Shown piece after piece: positions 9,068-18,374 of a stretch of DNA of 64,000 nt (position 1 is the first letter of the stretch; each line of letters starts with the position of its first letter). Where the stretch lies: the NCBI GenBank assembly GCA_965242535.1, contig OZ251458.1:4030001-4094000 (forward strand), written 5' to 3'. The notes under the pieces were generated by a model, which saw only the letters and a program-made list of their open reading frames with translations, was not told where the DNA came from and did no database searches. The DNA comes from VXRD01 sp965242535 (GTDB lineage Bacteria; Latescibacterota; UBA2968). The translations under genes were made by a program, and so were the position numbers.

Positions 9068-9805
9068 TTACCATCGGCTTCGCAAGGCCAGGCGGGGGGT
9101 GTCGCGGATGTTTTTACAGGCGGCGTGGACCGTGAAATGGGCGAAAAACAGAATGTCGCCACATTTGGGTTGCAATTCCAAGGGATCGCCGATCTCGACC
9201 TGATTCAGGTCTCGTGCCAATCGCCACATGTATTTGTATTTCTCGGGATCGGATTCCGCCAATGCGCGCACGGGTTTGTGCGATCCCGGCCATGCGACCG
9301 TTCCCCCGCCGCGTTGCTCGATATCGTTGAGATAGATGATCGAATTGATGGCGAACGGGCCGGGAAATGTCTCGTGCTGTTTGGATTTCACCGCGCCGTC
9401 AAAATGCGCCCCGCGCCATGCCCATTCGCCCTCGGACGGAAAGACATTTTGAATCAGCGTTCCGCTTGGGGGATGAAAGAAATCCCGCGCTTTGTCGGTC
9501 AGTTGCGCCATGGCAACCATCATCGCAGGCGTGTAACAGGCCAACAGATCGGGATGTCGATTGTCGAAAAATTGGAACAATTTCGACTGGGGCTTAAACC
9601 CCGCCTGAACCGTCGAGGCGAGTGCCTCGTCCGAGAAATGGCCCCAGGTTCCCGGATCGTCCGAATCCATTCCCATCACGGACCACATGGCGGCTTCGCC
9701 CTTTCGCGCAATGGGTTCGGGAATCAGGTTAGACGCGAGCAAAAAGCCGTCGCGATGGTATTTTGCAATTTGATCTTCTGTCAGTGGAAGTTTTTCAACG
9801 GTCAT
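9068..9805 (-). CDS. Phytanoyl-CoA dioxygenase (PhyH) family protein
   Basis: This 245-residue Fe(II)/2-oxoglutarate-dependent oxygenase has the facial triad visible: HFD (His134, Asp136) and the distal His in VHAACKN (about His227), followed by the 2-oxoglutarate arginine in PRLALRS. The start at 9805 is supported by AAAGGA six bases upstream. The family hydroxylates diverse small molecules, often natural-product or lipid intermediates, and many copies occur in uncultured marine lineages; the substrate cannot be assigned. The protein ends a few residues after the distal motif, slightly short. A heptamer repeat array lies 15 bp upstream of the start. Confidence 0.85.
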   Translation of the reverse strand: MTVEKLPLTEDQIAKYHRDGFLLASNLIPEPIARKGEAAMWSVMGMDSDDPGTWGHFSDEALASTVQAGFKPQSKLFQFFDNRHPDLLACYTPAMMVAMAQLTDKARDFFHPPSGTLIQNVFPSEGEWAWRGAHFDGAVKSKQHETFPGPFAINSIIYLNDIEQRGGGTVAWPGSHKPVRALAESDPEKYKYMWRLARDLNQVEIGDPLELQPKCGDILFFAHFTVHAACKNIRDTPRLALRSRW

Positions 9806-9820
9806 GGTAAGTCCTTTCAG

Positions 9821-9919
9821 GTGAGAGGGAAGACGGGAGACGGGAGACGGGAGACGGGAGACGGGAGACGGGAGACGGGAGACGGGAGACGGAAGATGGG
9901 AGACGGGAGACGGGAGAGA
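9821..9919 (+). repeat. Heptamer array (GACGGGA)n, G-quadruplex-prone
   Basis: About 14 near-perfect 7-bp units (GAGACGG/GACGGGA phase) are head to tail. Each unit contributes GGG separated by four bases, which satisfies the usual G3-N(1-7) four-times pattern for an intramolecular G-quadruplex many times over on the plus strand. The array sits immediately upstream of the PhyH gene on that gene's template strand. Confidence 0.9.
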
Positions 9920-9972
9920 GCCATTAACCGCAACGGTCAAGTGGTCGGTGGTTAGTTCCCGCCCCATCAATC

Positions 9973-10006
9973 GTAGGGACAGGCCCCCGTGCCTGTCCGA
10001 AGATAC
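9973..10006 (+). repeat. Palindromic dispersed element (P), full copy
   Basis: The core GGACAGGC ... GCCTGTCC forms a perfect 8-bp stem around a C/G-rich loop, flanked by GTAG on the left and GAAGATAC on the right. The same sequence recurs throughout the window. Confidence 0.9.
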
Positions 10007-10047
10007 GAGACGCGAGAAGTAAGAGGACCACCAATCGCACCTTCCAT

Positions 10048-10074
10048 GTAGGGACAGGCCCCCCGTGCCTGTCC
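10048..10074 (+). repeat. Palindromic dispersed element (P), second copy
   Basis: The same GGACAGGC/GCCTGTCC hairpin with one extra loop C; the right flank differs. The remaining bases between 9920 and 10286 show no gene. Confidence 0.85.
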
Positions 10075-10286
10075 AAAAACATCCAAAAAGCGGATGCGCC
10101 ACAAGGGCACACGAAATAAAAAGAGACGAGGCGATCTGTTTGAATCGGGGGCGGTAAAATGGGGGCTTGCGCTGGCGCGTCCGCAATCGGGTTGACGAAA
10201 GGGACGTGAGATTTTACGCCCTTTCAACCGCACGATGGCTTTATCCGATGGGGTTCTGGGATGGTTTATCCGATTGTTGCGTAACG

Positions 10287-12464
10287 TCAGTTGCCGATAG
10301 GATCTCGCGTCTTTGCGATGCGTAGATCGAGTTGTTGGGATCCCGATTTTCCCATGGAGAGTATCTGTTTGATCTTGCCCGGTTGCGCCCAGTTGCATTT
10401 TCCAGCCCCGTTGAGTTGCCTCAACAACGCGGGAATACTCGGATGTTGGAGGGCAGAGCGAATCCGCTTGGCATCGGCCTCGTTCCAACACGGGATGAAA
10501 GCGTGCATGGCTTGATTGGCTTGCCACACCTGCCCGTCCGCGCTGTTTAAGATGACGGGGTGGAAGTGGCTTTTGCCATACGCCTCCCAAATGACTTTGT
10601 AGGGCGCGAAGGAGTAGGGGCCAACGCCGAGCAGGGACCACCAGATTCCTTTGCCGATGGCAGAGCGGATCAGGATGCCTTTGCGATTTTCGAGTTTGTG
10701 TTTGGTTGCGGTGAGGTATTGTCCAAGTGCGGGGTATTGCGCGATGTTTGTCCACGCAAGCGGTCTGCCCGTGTTTTTACAGTACGGGATCAGAATCCAT
10801 TTGCGCGGGGTCAGGTCTCTCGCTTTCCATATCTCTTTTGTCGCGAGCGGAAAGAGAAATTCATCGGGCAGGTGGGTTGGCTTGTCCTCAAAAATGAAGA
10901 CCGCATTCGCGCCACACGTATTCACGCCCTGCCGCGGTTTTTGGTGGGGCGACAGTGCGACTTCGATGGGTTTGCCCGCAGGGTCTCCGTTTTGCAAAAC
11001 GCGCCACGGATCGCTGGGCTCCTCGAGCGGCAGGGCGCGGTGCTCGATCCAGTTGCCATCGCGCTCTCTGAAATACCGAACGGGAAATTTTTGCGGCGCG
11101 TCCATCTGGAATTTGGCACAGCAATAAGCGGTGCCTATCTTTTTGAAGACTTTGGTCGCGGTAAATTCATAGACCTCACGGACTGCGAAATTTCTTTGGT
11201 GGGCCGCGTAGTCTCTGAATCCCCTGTGGGCATCGCCGCCCGAGAAAAGAGAGAGGGGTAAGTAGAAACATCCGATCCCGCCCTTGCACAGCAATTTGTC
11301 GAGAACGACTTTCAGTGCCAAGGCCGCGATGTCGGTGCGCGAGGCGCCGAGGAGAACCCGTTTTTTGTCGGGCACCAAGCCTTCTGCGAGAAAATAAGGT
11401 TTGAGTTTTTCTTTGTACGAATTGGGCAAATCGGCGAAATTCGCCCAGGGCGGATTGCCAAATAGGATGTCGCACTCGACATTGGGGGGTGATGTGATCA
11501 CGTCTAAAGCGAGGAGTTGGGATGCGGGAAAGTCGATCCCAAAATCGCGCCGCGCCTTGTACCTAAAAGTATGGAGGTGTGGCGAGCGCATCTCGATCAA
11601 AATCAGACGCGAGAGGAGGTCGGATGATAGCCGAACGCCTCTCGATCGGGCGAGACGGAATAGCGCGAGGGCGAAAGCACCTCGTCCAGCCGTTGGGTCG
11701 CAGACGGTAGCCCCATCGATCCACGCATCGAAAATGCCCCACCGATTGATGAGCCATTCCGCCCACCGAATCGGGGTAAAAACCCGCCCGACCTCAACGG
11801 CGTGCGAATGTGAAATGTTCGTACCCATTTTTTCAAACTCTTTGAGTGTTGCGATTCGATTCATAGCGTCGCGGCTGACCCTCTGGTAATGCTGAATTGC
11901 GAGATCGATAAACAGATCATAAAATTCCGCGAGATCCCGATCCCAAGCGATTTCGTCCCAAACTTGGTTGATCGTGTAGTTGAGGCGGACCTGACCCGTG
12001 CCGAGATTCTCGATTCTGTAAGCATTTTGAGGAAGCATGATGAAAGGCGCGACCCGGATGTATTCAATATCGCGCTTATCGCTTCGTTCTGACGACTTGT
12101 TGTGCCCAAACTCGGCGATCAGAAAGACGCCGTTGTCATTTGCTAAAAATTTGAGGAGATTTCCAACGGCGCAGATACCTCCGTCAGAATAGCGGATCGA
12201 GTCCAAGTCCTTGGTCTTAACGTCGATGCCCACGAGAAGGCCGGATTCCTCAAAGGCAAAGTCGAAGATCGTACGCCTGCCTGGTCGATCAAGTGCGGTA
12301 TAGCCGAGTTCTGAGCAGACGCGCTCCCAGTTGTCCGCAATTCTTTTTTCGATCATCGCACCAAAGGCGCGGGAATCTTCGCGTTCGGATATGCCCGAAC
12401 GCAATTCCTCAAAAATGTCGGATAGCTTTTCTTCAATTTGATCAGATACTGTTTTCAGGTCCAT
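10287..12464 (-). CDS. Single-chain restriction-modification enzyme (type IIG-like)
   Basis: This 725-residue protein appears to combine cleavage, methylation and target recognition. The N-terminal 130 residues contain a PD-(D/E)XK-like pattern (FDFAFEESGLL ... GIDVKTKD). The centre is an N6-adenine methyltransferase: motif I DPTAGRGAFALAL near residue 255 and motif IV NPPW near residue 336. The C-terminal 250 residues would hold the target-recognition region. No separate methylase or specificity gene is adjacent, consistent with a solitary type IIG/IIC system protecting against foreign DNA. The start at ATG 12464 has GGAG a few bases upstream. The methylase assignment is secure and the nuclease assignment is probable. 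Confidence 0.8.
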   Translation of the reverse strand: MDLKTVSDQIEEKLSDIFEELRSGISEREDSRAFGAMIEKRIADNWERVCSELGYTALDRPGRRTIFDFAFEESGLLVGIDVKTKDLDSIRYSDGGICAVGNLLKFLANDNGVFLIAEFGHNKSSERSDKRDIEYIRVAPFIMLPQNAYRIENLGTGQVRLNYTINQVWDEIAWDRDLAEFYDLFIDLAIQHYQRVSRDAMNRIATLKEFEKMGTNISHSHAVEVGRVFTPIRWAEWLINRWGIFDAWIDGATVCDPTAGRGAFALALFRLARSRGVRLSSDLLSRLILIEMRSPHLHTFRYKARRDFGIDFPASQLLALDVITSPPNVECDILFGNPPWANFADLPNSYKEKLKPYFLAEGLVPDKKRVLLGASRTDIAALALKVVLDKLLCKGGIGCFYLPLSLFSGGDAHRGFRDYAAHQRNFAVREVYEFTATKVFKKIGTAYCCAKFQMDAPQKFPVRYFRERDGNWIEHRALPLEEPSDPWRVLQNGDPAGKPIEVALSPHQKPRQGVNTCGANAVFIFEDKPTHLPDEFLFPLATKEIWKARDLTPRKWILIPYCKNTGRPLAWTNIAQYPALGQYLTATKHKLENRKGILIRSAIGKGIWWSLLGVGPYSFAPYKVIWEAYGKSHFHPVILNSADGQVWQANQAMHAFIPCWNEADAKRIRSALQHPSIPALLRQLNGAGKCNWAQPGKIKQILSMGKSGSQQLDLRIAKTRDPIGN

Positions 12465-12611
12465 TTCTGCTCCTTTTATCTTATCCGCAATTCAAGCCGA
12501 TTATACCCGCCTAGCAAATGGGTGTCAACCGATTTGTAGCGCGTGTTTTATAGAGCGATTCGCTTGGGTTTTCGCTTTTTACTTGCCTGCAAAGTCCATA
12601 CTTTGCGACTT

Positions 12612-13697
12612 ATGATTTCTCTCATCACGAGCCTTTGCGCGGTGTATCTGTTGCTCATCGCCGGATTTTTACTCGGTCTTTTTCGCGGATCGCGCGCGGT
12701 GCAGACGCAGCGTCTCACGGTCTCTGTCATCGTGCCAGCGCGGAATGAGGCGGGCAATATCGATGCGTGTTTGCGGGCATTGGTCGCGCAGACCTATCCC
12801 TCAAAGCGCGTGGAGATCATCGTCGTCGATGACCGCTCCACCGATGGCACGGCGGAGCGCGTCGGGCGATGGTCGCGCCGCTCGCCCCATGTCCGGTGCG
12901 TGTCGGTGGCGGAGCGGTATTGCGATTGCCCGAAAAAAAACGCCCTGTGGCATGGCATGGCGCAATCGCGTGGGGAGATCGTGCTCACGACGGACGCGGA
13001 TTGTCGGCCCGGCCCGCGGTGGATCGCTTCCACGCTCGCGCACTTCGCGCCCGATGTGGGGATGGTCATCGGGCATGCCCCTTTGCTGAAAAACGAGAAG
13101 GCGCTATCGGGCCTCCTGTCTTTGCAAGCCCTCATCGTTTCCACGCTCGCGGCCGGCAGCGCGGGGTTGGGGTTTCCGCTGACGTGTTCGGGCCGCAACC
13201 TATCCTATCGCAGAAAAGCCTTTGACGAAGTCGATGGGTTTGCGGCGATCGGGCACATCGTCGGGGGGGATGACGTGTTGCTCATGCGGCGGATCGCGCA
13301 GAAAAGCGCGTGGAAAATTCGGTTCAACGCCGACGCCGATGCGTTTGTGCCCTCGGCGTCTCATGCGGACCACCTCATCCATCGGCAGGCGCGCTATCAA
13401 TCCAAAACCGTTCACTACGGCATTCCCGTCTTGATTCTCGCTGTTGCGGTGTATATATTCCACGCCGCGTTGTTTGCGCTCCCGGTCTTGTACTGGATCG
13501 ACGCCGAGTTGTTTTTTGCGACTGGCGTTTGTCTCGTCGCGAAGGTGATCGCCGATGCGGTCTTTTTGCTTTGCGGCGCGGCGCGCTTCGAGAGTCTCAA
13601 ATTGCTCTGGTGGTTTCCCGCGCTCGAGATTCTGATCGCGCCGTACATCGTCATCGTGTGCGCGCTTGGCACCTGTTCATCGTTCAAATGGAAATGA
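12612..13697 (+). CDS. Membrane-associated GT2 glycosyltransferase
   Basis: This 361-residue processive-type family 2 glycosyltransferase has an N-terminal membrane helix (ISLITSLCAVYLLLIAGFLL), a GT-A domain with VIVPARNEAGNID, VVDDRSTDGT and the metal-binding TDADC, then GGDD, and two or more C-terminal membrane helices. The usual QXXRW is replaced by RQARYQSK, so it may transfer a single sugar rather than polymerise. An alternative upstream ATG at 12543 adds 23 residues; neither start has a strong ribosome site. It is followed with a 1-bp gap by the radical SAM gene and then by a paralogous GT2, suggesting one pathway for a surface glycan or glycolipid. Confidence 0.85.
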   Translation: MISLITSLCAVYLLLIAGFLLGLFRGSRAVQTQRLTVSVIVPARNEAGNIDACLRALVAQTYPSKRVEIIVVDDRSTDGTAERVGRWSRRSPHVRCVSVAERYCDCPKKNALWHGMAQSRGEIVLTTDADCRPGPRWIASTLAHFAPDVGMVIGHAPLLKNEKALSGLLSLQALIVSTLAAGSAGLGFPLTCSGRNLSYRRKAFDEVDGFAAIGHIVGGDDVLLMRRIAQKSAWKIRFNADADAFVPSASHADHLIHRQARYQSKTVHYGIPVLILAVAVYIFHAALFALPVLYWIDAELFFATGVCLVAKVIADAVFLLCGAARFESLKLLWWFPALEILIAPYIVIVCALGTCSSFKWK

Positions 13698-13698
13698 T

Positions 13699-14760
13699 AT
13701 GCTCTCGATCAAATTGTTGCCCGAAACCCTGATGAGATACCGCCGCGCAATCACGGCCAAGCGCGTGTGGAATGCCGCGAAGGTGGCGGCGTCTTATGCC
13801 CTGTCCAATGTGTTTCGGCGGGATATTCGCATGGGCAAGCCCTTTGTGCTCATGGTCGAACCCACCAATTTTTGCAATCTCAAATGCCCGCTGTGCCCCT
13901 CGGGCAATGGCGATATGACGCGCGCACGCGGCGTGATGCCCTACGAACATTTCGAGCAGGTGTTTGAACGACAGGCCGATCATTTGCTGCTCCTCATGTT
14001 GTGGAACCAGGGCGAGCCGTTTATCAACAAGCGCCTCACGGATATGATCCGATTGGCGACCGCGCACAACGTGCCCACGCTGACGAGCACCAATGTCCAC
14101 TATATCAAAGATCGAGAGACCGCGCGGGATATCGTCGATTCCGGCTTGTCGGAGCTCGTGGTTTCGCTGGACGGGGTCACGCAGGAAAGCTACGTCAAGT
14201 ACCGCGTGGGGGGCAATTTCGACCGCGTGCTCGAAGGCATCCGCCTGCTGGTTCAAGCCAAGCGCGATTTGCAAAAACGCCACCCGTTGATCCACCTGCA
14301 ATTTATCATCATGAAGCACAACGAGGACGAAATTGAAGCCGCGCGCCAACTCGCCCGGGACTTGGGGGTAGATCGCCTGTCGCTCAAAACCGCCCAAGTC
14401 TATACGGAATCCGATGCCGCGACCTTTTTGCCTTCGGACGAGAAGTTCAGCCGCTACGATTACGAGGCGGATCGCCTTTCGACCAAAGGCAAGCTCGACA
14501 ATACCTGCCGCCTGCTGTGGTACAGCACGGTGATCAACTGGGATGGCGCGGTTTCGCCGTGTTGCTTTGACAAAGATGTGCATTACGGCTTGGGAGATGC
14601 TTTGGAGGAAGGGGATTTCGACCGGATTTGGGCGGGCGAAAAATACGCGGCGTTTCGCAATGCCATTCTCAAAGACCGCGCCGCCGTGCCGATATGCAAC
14701 AACTGCTCGGAGGGCGTGAAGGGCATGTTTTACGATATCGAAAAGGTGAACCCCGGATAG
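13699..14760 (+). CDS. Radical SAM/SPASM domain protein
   Basis: This 353-residue protein carries the radical SAM cluster motif CNLKCPLC (Cys59, Cys63, Cys66) in the context VEPTNFCNLKCPLCPSG, and a C-terminal SPASM-type cysteine set (TCRLLWY, SPCCFDKD, CNNCSEG) for a second iron-sulfur cluster. Such enzymes make a 5'-deoxyadenosyl radical and modify peptides, sugars or lipids. The ATG at 13699 lies one base after the upstream GT2 stop, indicating coupling. Context between two membrane glycosyltransferases favours a glycan or glycolipid modification, but this is inference. Confidence 0.87.
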   Translation: MLSIKLLPETLMRYRRAITAKRVWNAAKVAASYALSNVFRRDIRMGKPFVLMVEPTNFCNLKCPLCPSGNGDMTRARGVMPYEHFEQVFERQADHLLLLMLWNQGEPFINKRLTDMIRLATAHNVPTLTSTNVHYIKDRETARDIVDSGLSELVVSLDGVTQESYVKYRVGGNFDRVLEGIRLLVQAKRDLQKRHPLIHLQFIIMKHNEDEIEAARQLARDLGVDRLSLKTAQVYTESDAATFLPSDEKFSRYDYEADRLSTKGKLDNTCRLLWYSTVINWDGAVSPCCFDKDVHYGLGDALEEGDFDRIWAGEKYAAFRNAILKDRAAVPICNNCSEGVKGMFYDIEKVNPG

Positions 14761-14823
14761 CGATCCGCGAATCGGGTTGTAAGCTGCGTCTGTTCGTCCG
14801 GCGTTTGTGATGGTACTTTTGCG

Positions 14824-15978
14824 ATGGATTATTCGGCGTATTGCGCGACATCAATTCTTTACTCGTTGTTGCTTTTTTCTGTTCTCTACGGCCTCGTCGG
14901 GCTGTGTTTTTTTTTCGGGTTGTGCCGACTGAAAAACCAGCCGAGAAGCGCGGATACGCCGTTTATCTCCATCGTGATTGCCGCGCGCGATGAAGCCGAT
15001 TACATCGGACGATGTCTCGACAGCCTCGAGCGGCAGACCTATCCGACTGACCGATTTGAAGTTTTGGTCGTCGACGACGATTCGACGGACGACACGGCTC
15101 AAATTGTCGCAACGGCGGGCATGGACAACCTGCACCTGTTGTCTGTCGATGATCGCTTTCCAGAAATGGCGGCGAAAAAGCGACCGCTGTCCGTTGGCAT
15201 TCAGCACGCCCGAGGGGAGTGGATCCTCACTACCGACGCGGATTGCACGGCGCCGCCCACTTGGGTTGCGTGCATGGCGTCTTATATGAAGGCGGATGCG
15301 GGTGCCGTGATCGGGTTTTCGCAACTGGGGGAAACGCGGTCGTTTTTCCATCGCTTGCAGGCATTGGATTTTTTCGCGCTGATGGCGGCGGCGGCGGGAG
15401 CCGCGGGCGCGGGTATGCCCCTCGCGGCTTCGGGACAAAATTTTGCCTACCGAAAAAGCCTGTTTGAACGAGTGGGCGGGTTTCGGGATATTGCACACCG
15501 GCCGTCTGGGGACGATGTGCTGTTGCTCCAGTTGTTGCACGAGGCGTGGGATGGACGCGTCGCGTTTGCGGATGACCCCTGTGCTTTTGTGACGACTCAT
15601 CGGCCCGAGACGCCCTCATCCCTGTGGCAACAACGCAAGCGGTGGGCGTCCAATGCCGCGTATCAACTGCGCCTCAATCCGAGGTTTTTCGCGTACATCG
15701 CCGCGGTCTTTGCGGTGAACGCGCTCATCCCCATCGGCTTGTTTTTAGCGGTGATAGATGGCGATTACACACTTCCCCTGCTCTGTTGGGGTAGCAAAAT
15801 TTTGGCGGACGCGCTCGTGGTGGGAAAGGGCGTTTTGACGTTCAAACGCAGGGATTTGTTTTCCGCGTTTCCGATTTGGGAGATCGCGCAAATCCCGTAC
15901 ATCGCGCTGGTTGGCATGGCGGGAACGGCAAGGGGATTTACGTGGAAAGGCAGGCGACACGGGCGAAAAGAGAAATGA
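14824..15978 (+). CDS. Membrane-associated GT2 glycosyltransferase, paralogue
   Basis: This 384-residue enzyme has the same architecture as the GT2 two genes upstream: an N-terminal helix, SIVIAARDEADYIGR, VVDDDSTDDT, TDADC, GDDVLL and here a proper QQRKRW motif, then C-terminal membrane segments ending in GFTWKGR. Both paralogues end in a similar S/T-F-K/T-W-K tail. It probably extends a saccharide on a lipid carrier at the inner membrane. The downstream peptidase starts 8 bp after its stop, continuing the operon. Confidence 0.85.
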   Translation: MDYSAYCATSILYSLLLFSVLYGLVGLCFFFGLCRLKNQPRSADTPFISIVIAARDEADYIGRCLDSLERQTYPTDRFEVLVVDDDSTDDTAQIVATAGMDNLHLLSVDDRFPEMAAKKRPLSVGIQHARGEWILTTDADCTAPPTWVACMASYMKADAGAVIGFSQLGETRSFFHRLQALDFFALMAAAAGAAGAGMPLAASGQNFAYRKSLFERVGGFRDIAHRPSGDDVLLLQLLHEAWDGRVAFADDPCAFVTTHRPETPSSLWQQRKRWASNAAYQLRLNPRFFAYIAAVFAVNALIPIGLFLAVIDGDYTLPLLCWGSKILADALVVGKGVLTFKRRDLFSAFPIWEIAQIPYIALVGMAGTARGFTWKGRRHGRKEK

Positions 15979-15986
15979 GGTGTTTT

Positions 15987-17168
15987 ATGGGATTCAAATC
16001 TACCCAACTTGAGGATGGGGCGTTCGGGCGGTTTTTCAGAAGCGCGTCCACGCTCTGTCTCCTCATCGCGCTGCTCGCAATGCCCTGCGATGCACAGCGG
16101 GCGCGCGCTCGGGAATTGGGCATTCAAATTGGCGCGTTGCCCACGGGGAAGTACAATGCGATTACCGATGTGGCAGGCGTTCTCGTCGGGCATGTGACGC
16201 TGATCAAGGGGCAGGGCAAGCTCGTCGTGGGCCAAGGCCCGATTCGCACGGGGGTCACGGCGGTCGTGCCACACGGGGAGGATGTTTATCGCAATCAGGT
16301 GTTCGCCGCGGCCGAGGCCCTCAATGGCAATGGCGAGATGACGGGCATGGCTTGGATCGATGAGCGCGGGCAACTCGAGGTGCCCATCGTGCTGACCAAT
16401 ACGCTCTCGGTGGGCGAAGGCTATAGCGGCGTGGTCGCGTATATGCTCAAACAGGGCGCGGGCCGCGTTCCCCTGCCCGTGGTCGCCGAGTGCTATGACG
16501 GAGGATTGAATGATATTGCCGGGCGGCACGTTGGGGTCGATCACGTCGTCGAAGCCATTGAAAGGGCAAAGACCGGGCCGGTGCCTGAAGGGTCGGTGGG
16601 CGCGGGTACGGGGATGCGGTCGTACGGATTCAAAGCCGGCATTGGCACGGCGTCTCGGGTCGCGCCCGATGGACATACCGTAGGGGTGCTCGTCAATGCC
16701 AACTGCGGGCGCAGGCCCATGCTCGTCATCGATGGCGTTCCCGTCGGCCGGGAACTTCCGGTTGGGAGAACGCCCACGCGGGATGGGTCGATCATCGTAG
16801 TCATTGCCACGGACGCGCCCTTGCTGCCGCATCAGTTGCGCCGGTTGTGCAAGCGCGCGGCAGTGGGCATTGGGCGCACGGGCACGGTTTCCCGCACGAG
16901 CAGCGGCGATTTTGCCATCGCGTTTTCAACGGCTTACCGCCTGTCGCGCACCCGCGCGGACCGCGATACGATTACCACATTGCGCGATCACCGGCTCACC
17001 CCGCTGTTTCAAGCCACCATCGAAGCCACCGAAGAGGCGATCGTCAATGCCATGTGCGTCGCCGATTCCATGACCGGCCGCGACGATCGCGTAATGCCCG
17101 CGCTGCCGCATGACGAGTTGATCGAGATTTTGCGGAAGTACGGGAGAGGGAAAAGCAATCGCAGATGA
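15987..17168 (+). CDS. P1 family peptidase (DmpA/beta-aminopeptidase type), exported
   Basis: This 393-residue N-terminal-nucleophile hydrolase is made as a precursor that self-cleaves. The probable cleavage site is Gly267-Ser268 in TRDGSIIVVIATDAPLL, giving a beta chain of 126 residues, close to DmpA's 125. Other family signatures are GAGTGMRSYGFKAGIGTASR and LVNANCGRRPMLV. Residues 1-36 look like a signal peptide ending at DAQ, so it acts in the periplasm. The ATG at 15987 has GAGGTG upstream; an ATG at 15975 overlapping the GT2 stop is less likely. The family takes N-terminal amino acids or beta-amino acids off peptides. Confidence 0.87.
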   Translation: MGFKSTQLEDGAFGRFFRSASTLCLLIALLAMPCDAQRARARELGIQIGALPTGKYNAITDVAGVLVGHVTLIKGQGKLVVGQGPIRTGVTAVVPHGEDVYRNQVFAAAEALNGNGEMTGMAWIDERGQLEVPIVLTNTLSVGEGYSGVVAYMLKQGAGRVPLPVVAECYDGGLNDIAGRHVGVDHVVEAIERAKTGPVPEGSVGAGTGMRSYGFKAGIGTASRVAPDGHTVGVLVNANCGRRPMLVIDGVPVGRELPVGRTPTRDGSIIVVIATDAPLLPHQLRRLCKRAAVGIGRTGTVSRTSSGDFAIAFSTAYRLSRTRADRDTITTLRDHRLTPLFQATIEATEEAIVNAMCVADSMTGRDDRVMPALPHDELIEILRKYGRGKSNRR

Positions 17169-17187
17169 ACGCAGATGTAAAAAACAA

Positions 17188-17223
17188 AAGCCCGGGTTCG
17201 CGAGGAACTCGGGCTTATTTTTT
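17188..17223 (+). terminator. Rho-independent terminator after the GT2/radical SAM/peptidase operon
   Basis: A hairpin with arms AAGCCCGGGTTC and GAACTCGGGCTT (one mismatch) is followed by a run of T. It lies 20 bp after the peptidase stop and shares its core with the terminator at 45643. Confidence 0.85.
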
Positions 17224-17245
17224 CGGTGAAGTGGGGATAATCCGC

Positions 17246-17491
17246 TCATGGAGTCGCTATCAAAGTCTCAAACCACACAGGACCACTTGCATCGGATATC
17301 GGGGTATTTTGAGGCAATGGGCGCCCTATGTCTTCATACAGCTCAATAACCGCAACCAGCGCGTCTTGGACATTCTCTATCGCTTGGGAGATCGAATCGC
17401 CTTCCGTGACCAACTCGGGCAACAAGGGAGAGGTCACAGTGTACCCGCCTTCGGGTTGCGGTGTCAAAACAAGTGGTACTTTGTAGTCCAT
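17246..17491 (-). CDS. HicB-like antitoxin-type protein, no partner
   Basis: This 81-residue protein has the HicB/UPF0150 fold signature: a first strand MDYKVPLVLTPQPEGGYTVT, then PLLPELVTEGDSISQAIENV. HicB proteins neutralise the mRNA-cleaving HicA toxin. A normal HicA of 60-80 residues would be expected directly upstream on this strand; only a fragment with weak HicA-tail resemblance (RLKETLNGVLNNIL) is seen before a palindromic repeat interrupts it. The protein is therefore probably an orphan. Confidence 0.7.
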   Translation of the reverse strand: MDYKVPLVLTPQPEGGYTVTSPLLPELVTEGDSISQAIENVQDALVAVIELYEDIGRPLPQNTPISDASGPVWFETLIATP

Positions 17492-17556
17492 CGATGCCTC
17501 TAAGTATGTTGTTCAGGACTCCGTTCAAAGTTTCTTTTAGTCGTTTAATGCGATGT

Positions 17557-17582
17557 GGACAGGCACGGGGGCCTGTCCCTAC
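17557..17582 (-). repeat. Palindromic dispersed element (P)
   Basis: GGACAGGC ... GCCTGTCC hairpin with the CTAC flank of the full element, inverse orientation. It directly precedes the possible hicA remnant on the minus strand. Confidence 0.85.
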
Positions 17583-17599
17583 AATGAAAAGGTTACACA

Positions 17600-18327
17600 A
17601 TCACGCCATTTTTGACAAGACATTATTCAACGCAGATGAAAAGCGGATAAAAGCGAGAGGAGGGCGAAGGGGGGGGGGTAGGTTGTCTGAATCGCGGATT
17701 ACACAGATTAGGGGATTAAAGGCGGATGAAAAGCGAGAGGAGGGCGGAGGACAAAGCATAGAGCAGACAGAGGCGTAGCCCACAGGGCCGACAAAGAAAA
17801 AGCGAAAGGCGGATTAAAGGCGAGAGGAGGGCGAAGGGCAGAGAGGCGGGGAGACGGGAGAGTAAAGGCGAGAGGAGGGCAGAGGGAGTGGGGAATTTGT
17901 CTGAATCGCGGATTACGCAGATTAGGGGATTAGAGGCGGATTAAAGGCGAGAGGAGGGCGGAGGACAACGCACAGAGCAGACAGAGGCGTAGCCCACAGG
18001 GCCAAAAAAGAAAAAGCGAAAGGCGGATGAAAGGCGAGAGTGGGGCAGAGGGCAGAGAGTACGGATGAAACAGATGAAACAGAGGACGCGGATTGGGTTG
18101 GCAGGTTGGACGAAGGGTGGAGATGGTACGAAGGACACAGCGGCGGGAGGGTTGTGGGGGGTAATCCGCGCAATCCTTTAATCCGCGTAATCTGTGATTC
18201 AGACAAGCGGAGAATGCAGGGGATACGAGGGACACAGCGGCGGTGGGGTGTGGGGTTTTACTCGCATGATGCGCTGGCTCAAACCCATCAAAACCGCCCT
18301 TGATCCATCACTCAAAAAAGCCTTCTT
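17600..18327. repeat. Gene-free purine-rich degenerate repeat region
   Basis: No credible gene is present. The plus strand is dominated by imperfect GCGAGAGGAGGGCG words. A segment of about 145 bp beginning TCTGAATCGCGGATTAC occurs twice as a direct repeat (about 17690-17835 and 17903-18048), and a partial inverted version of its start lies at about 18165-18205. Confidence 0.7.
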
Positions 18328-18361
18328 GTATCTTCGGACAGGCACAGGGGCCTATCCCTAC
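18328..18361 (-). repeat. Palindromic dispersed element (P)
   Basis: Full-length element including the GTATCTTC and CTAC flanks, inverse orientation, with one stem mismatch (CCTATCC). It abuts the long heptamer array. Confidence 0.85.
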
Positions 18362-18374
18362 CTGGCAGGTGTTG

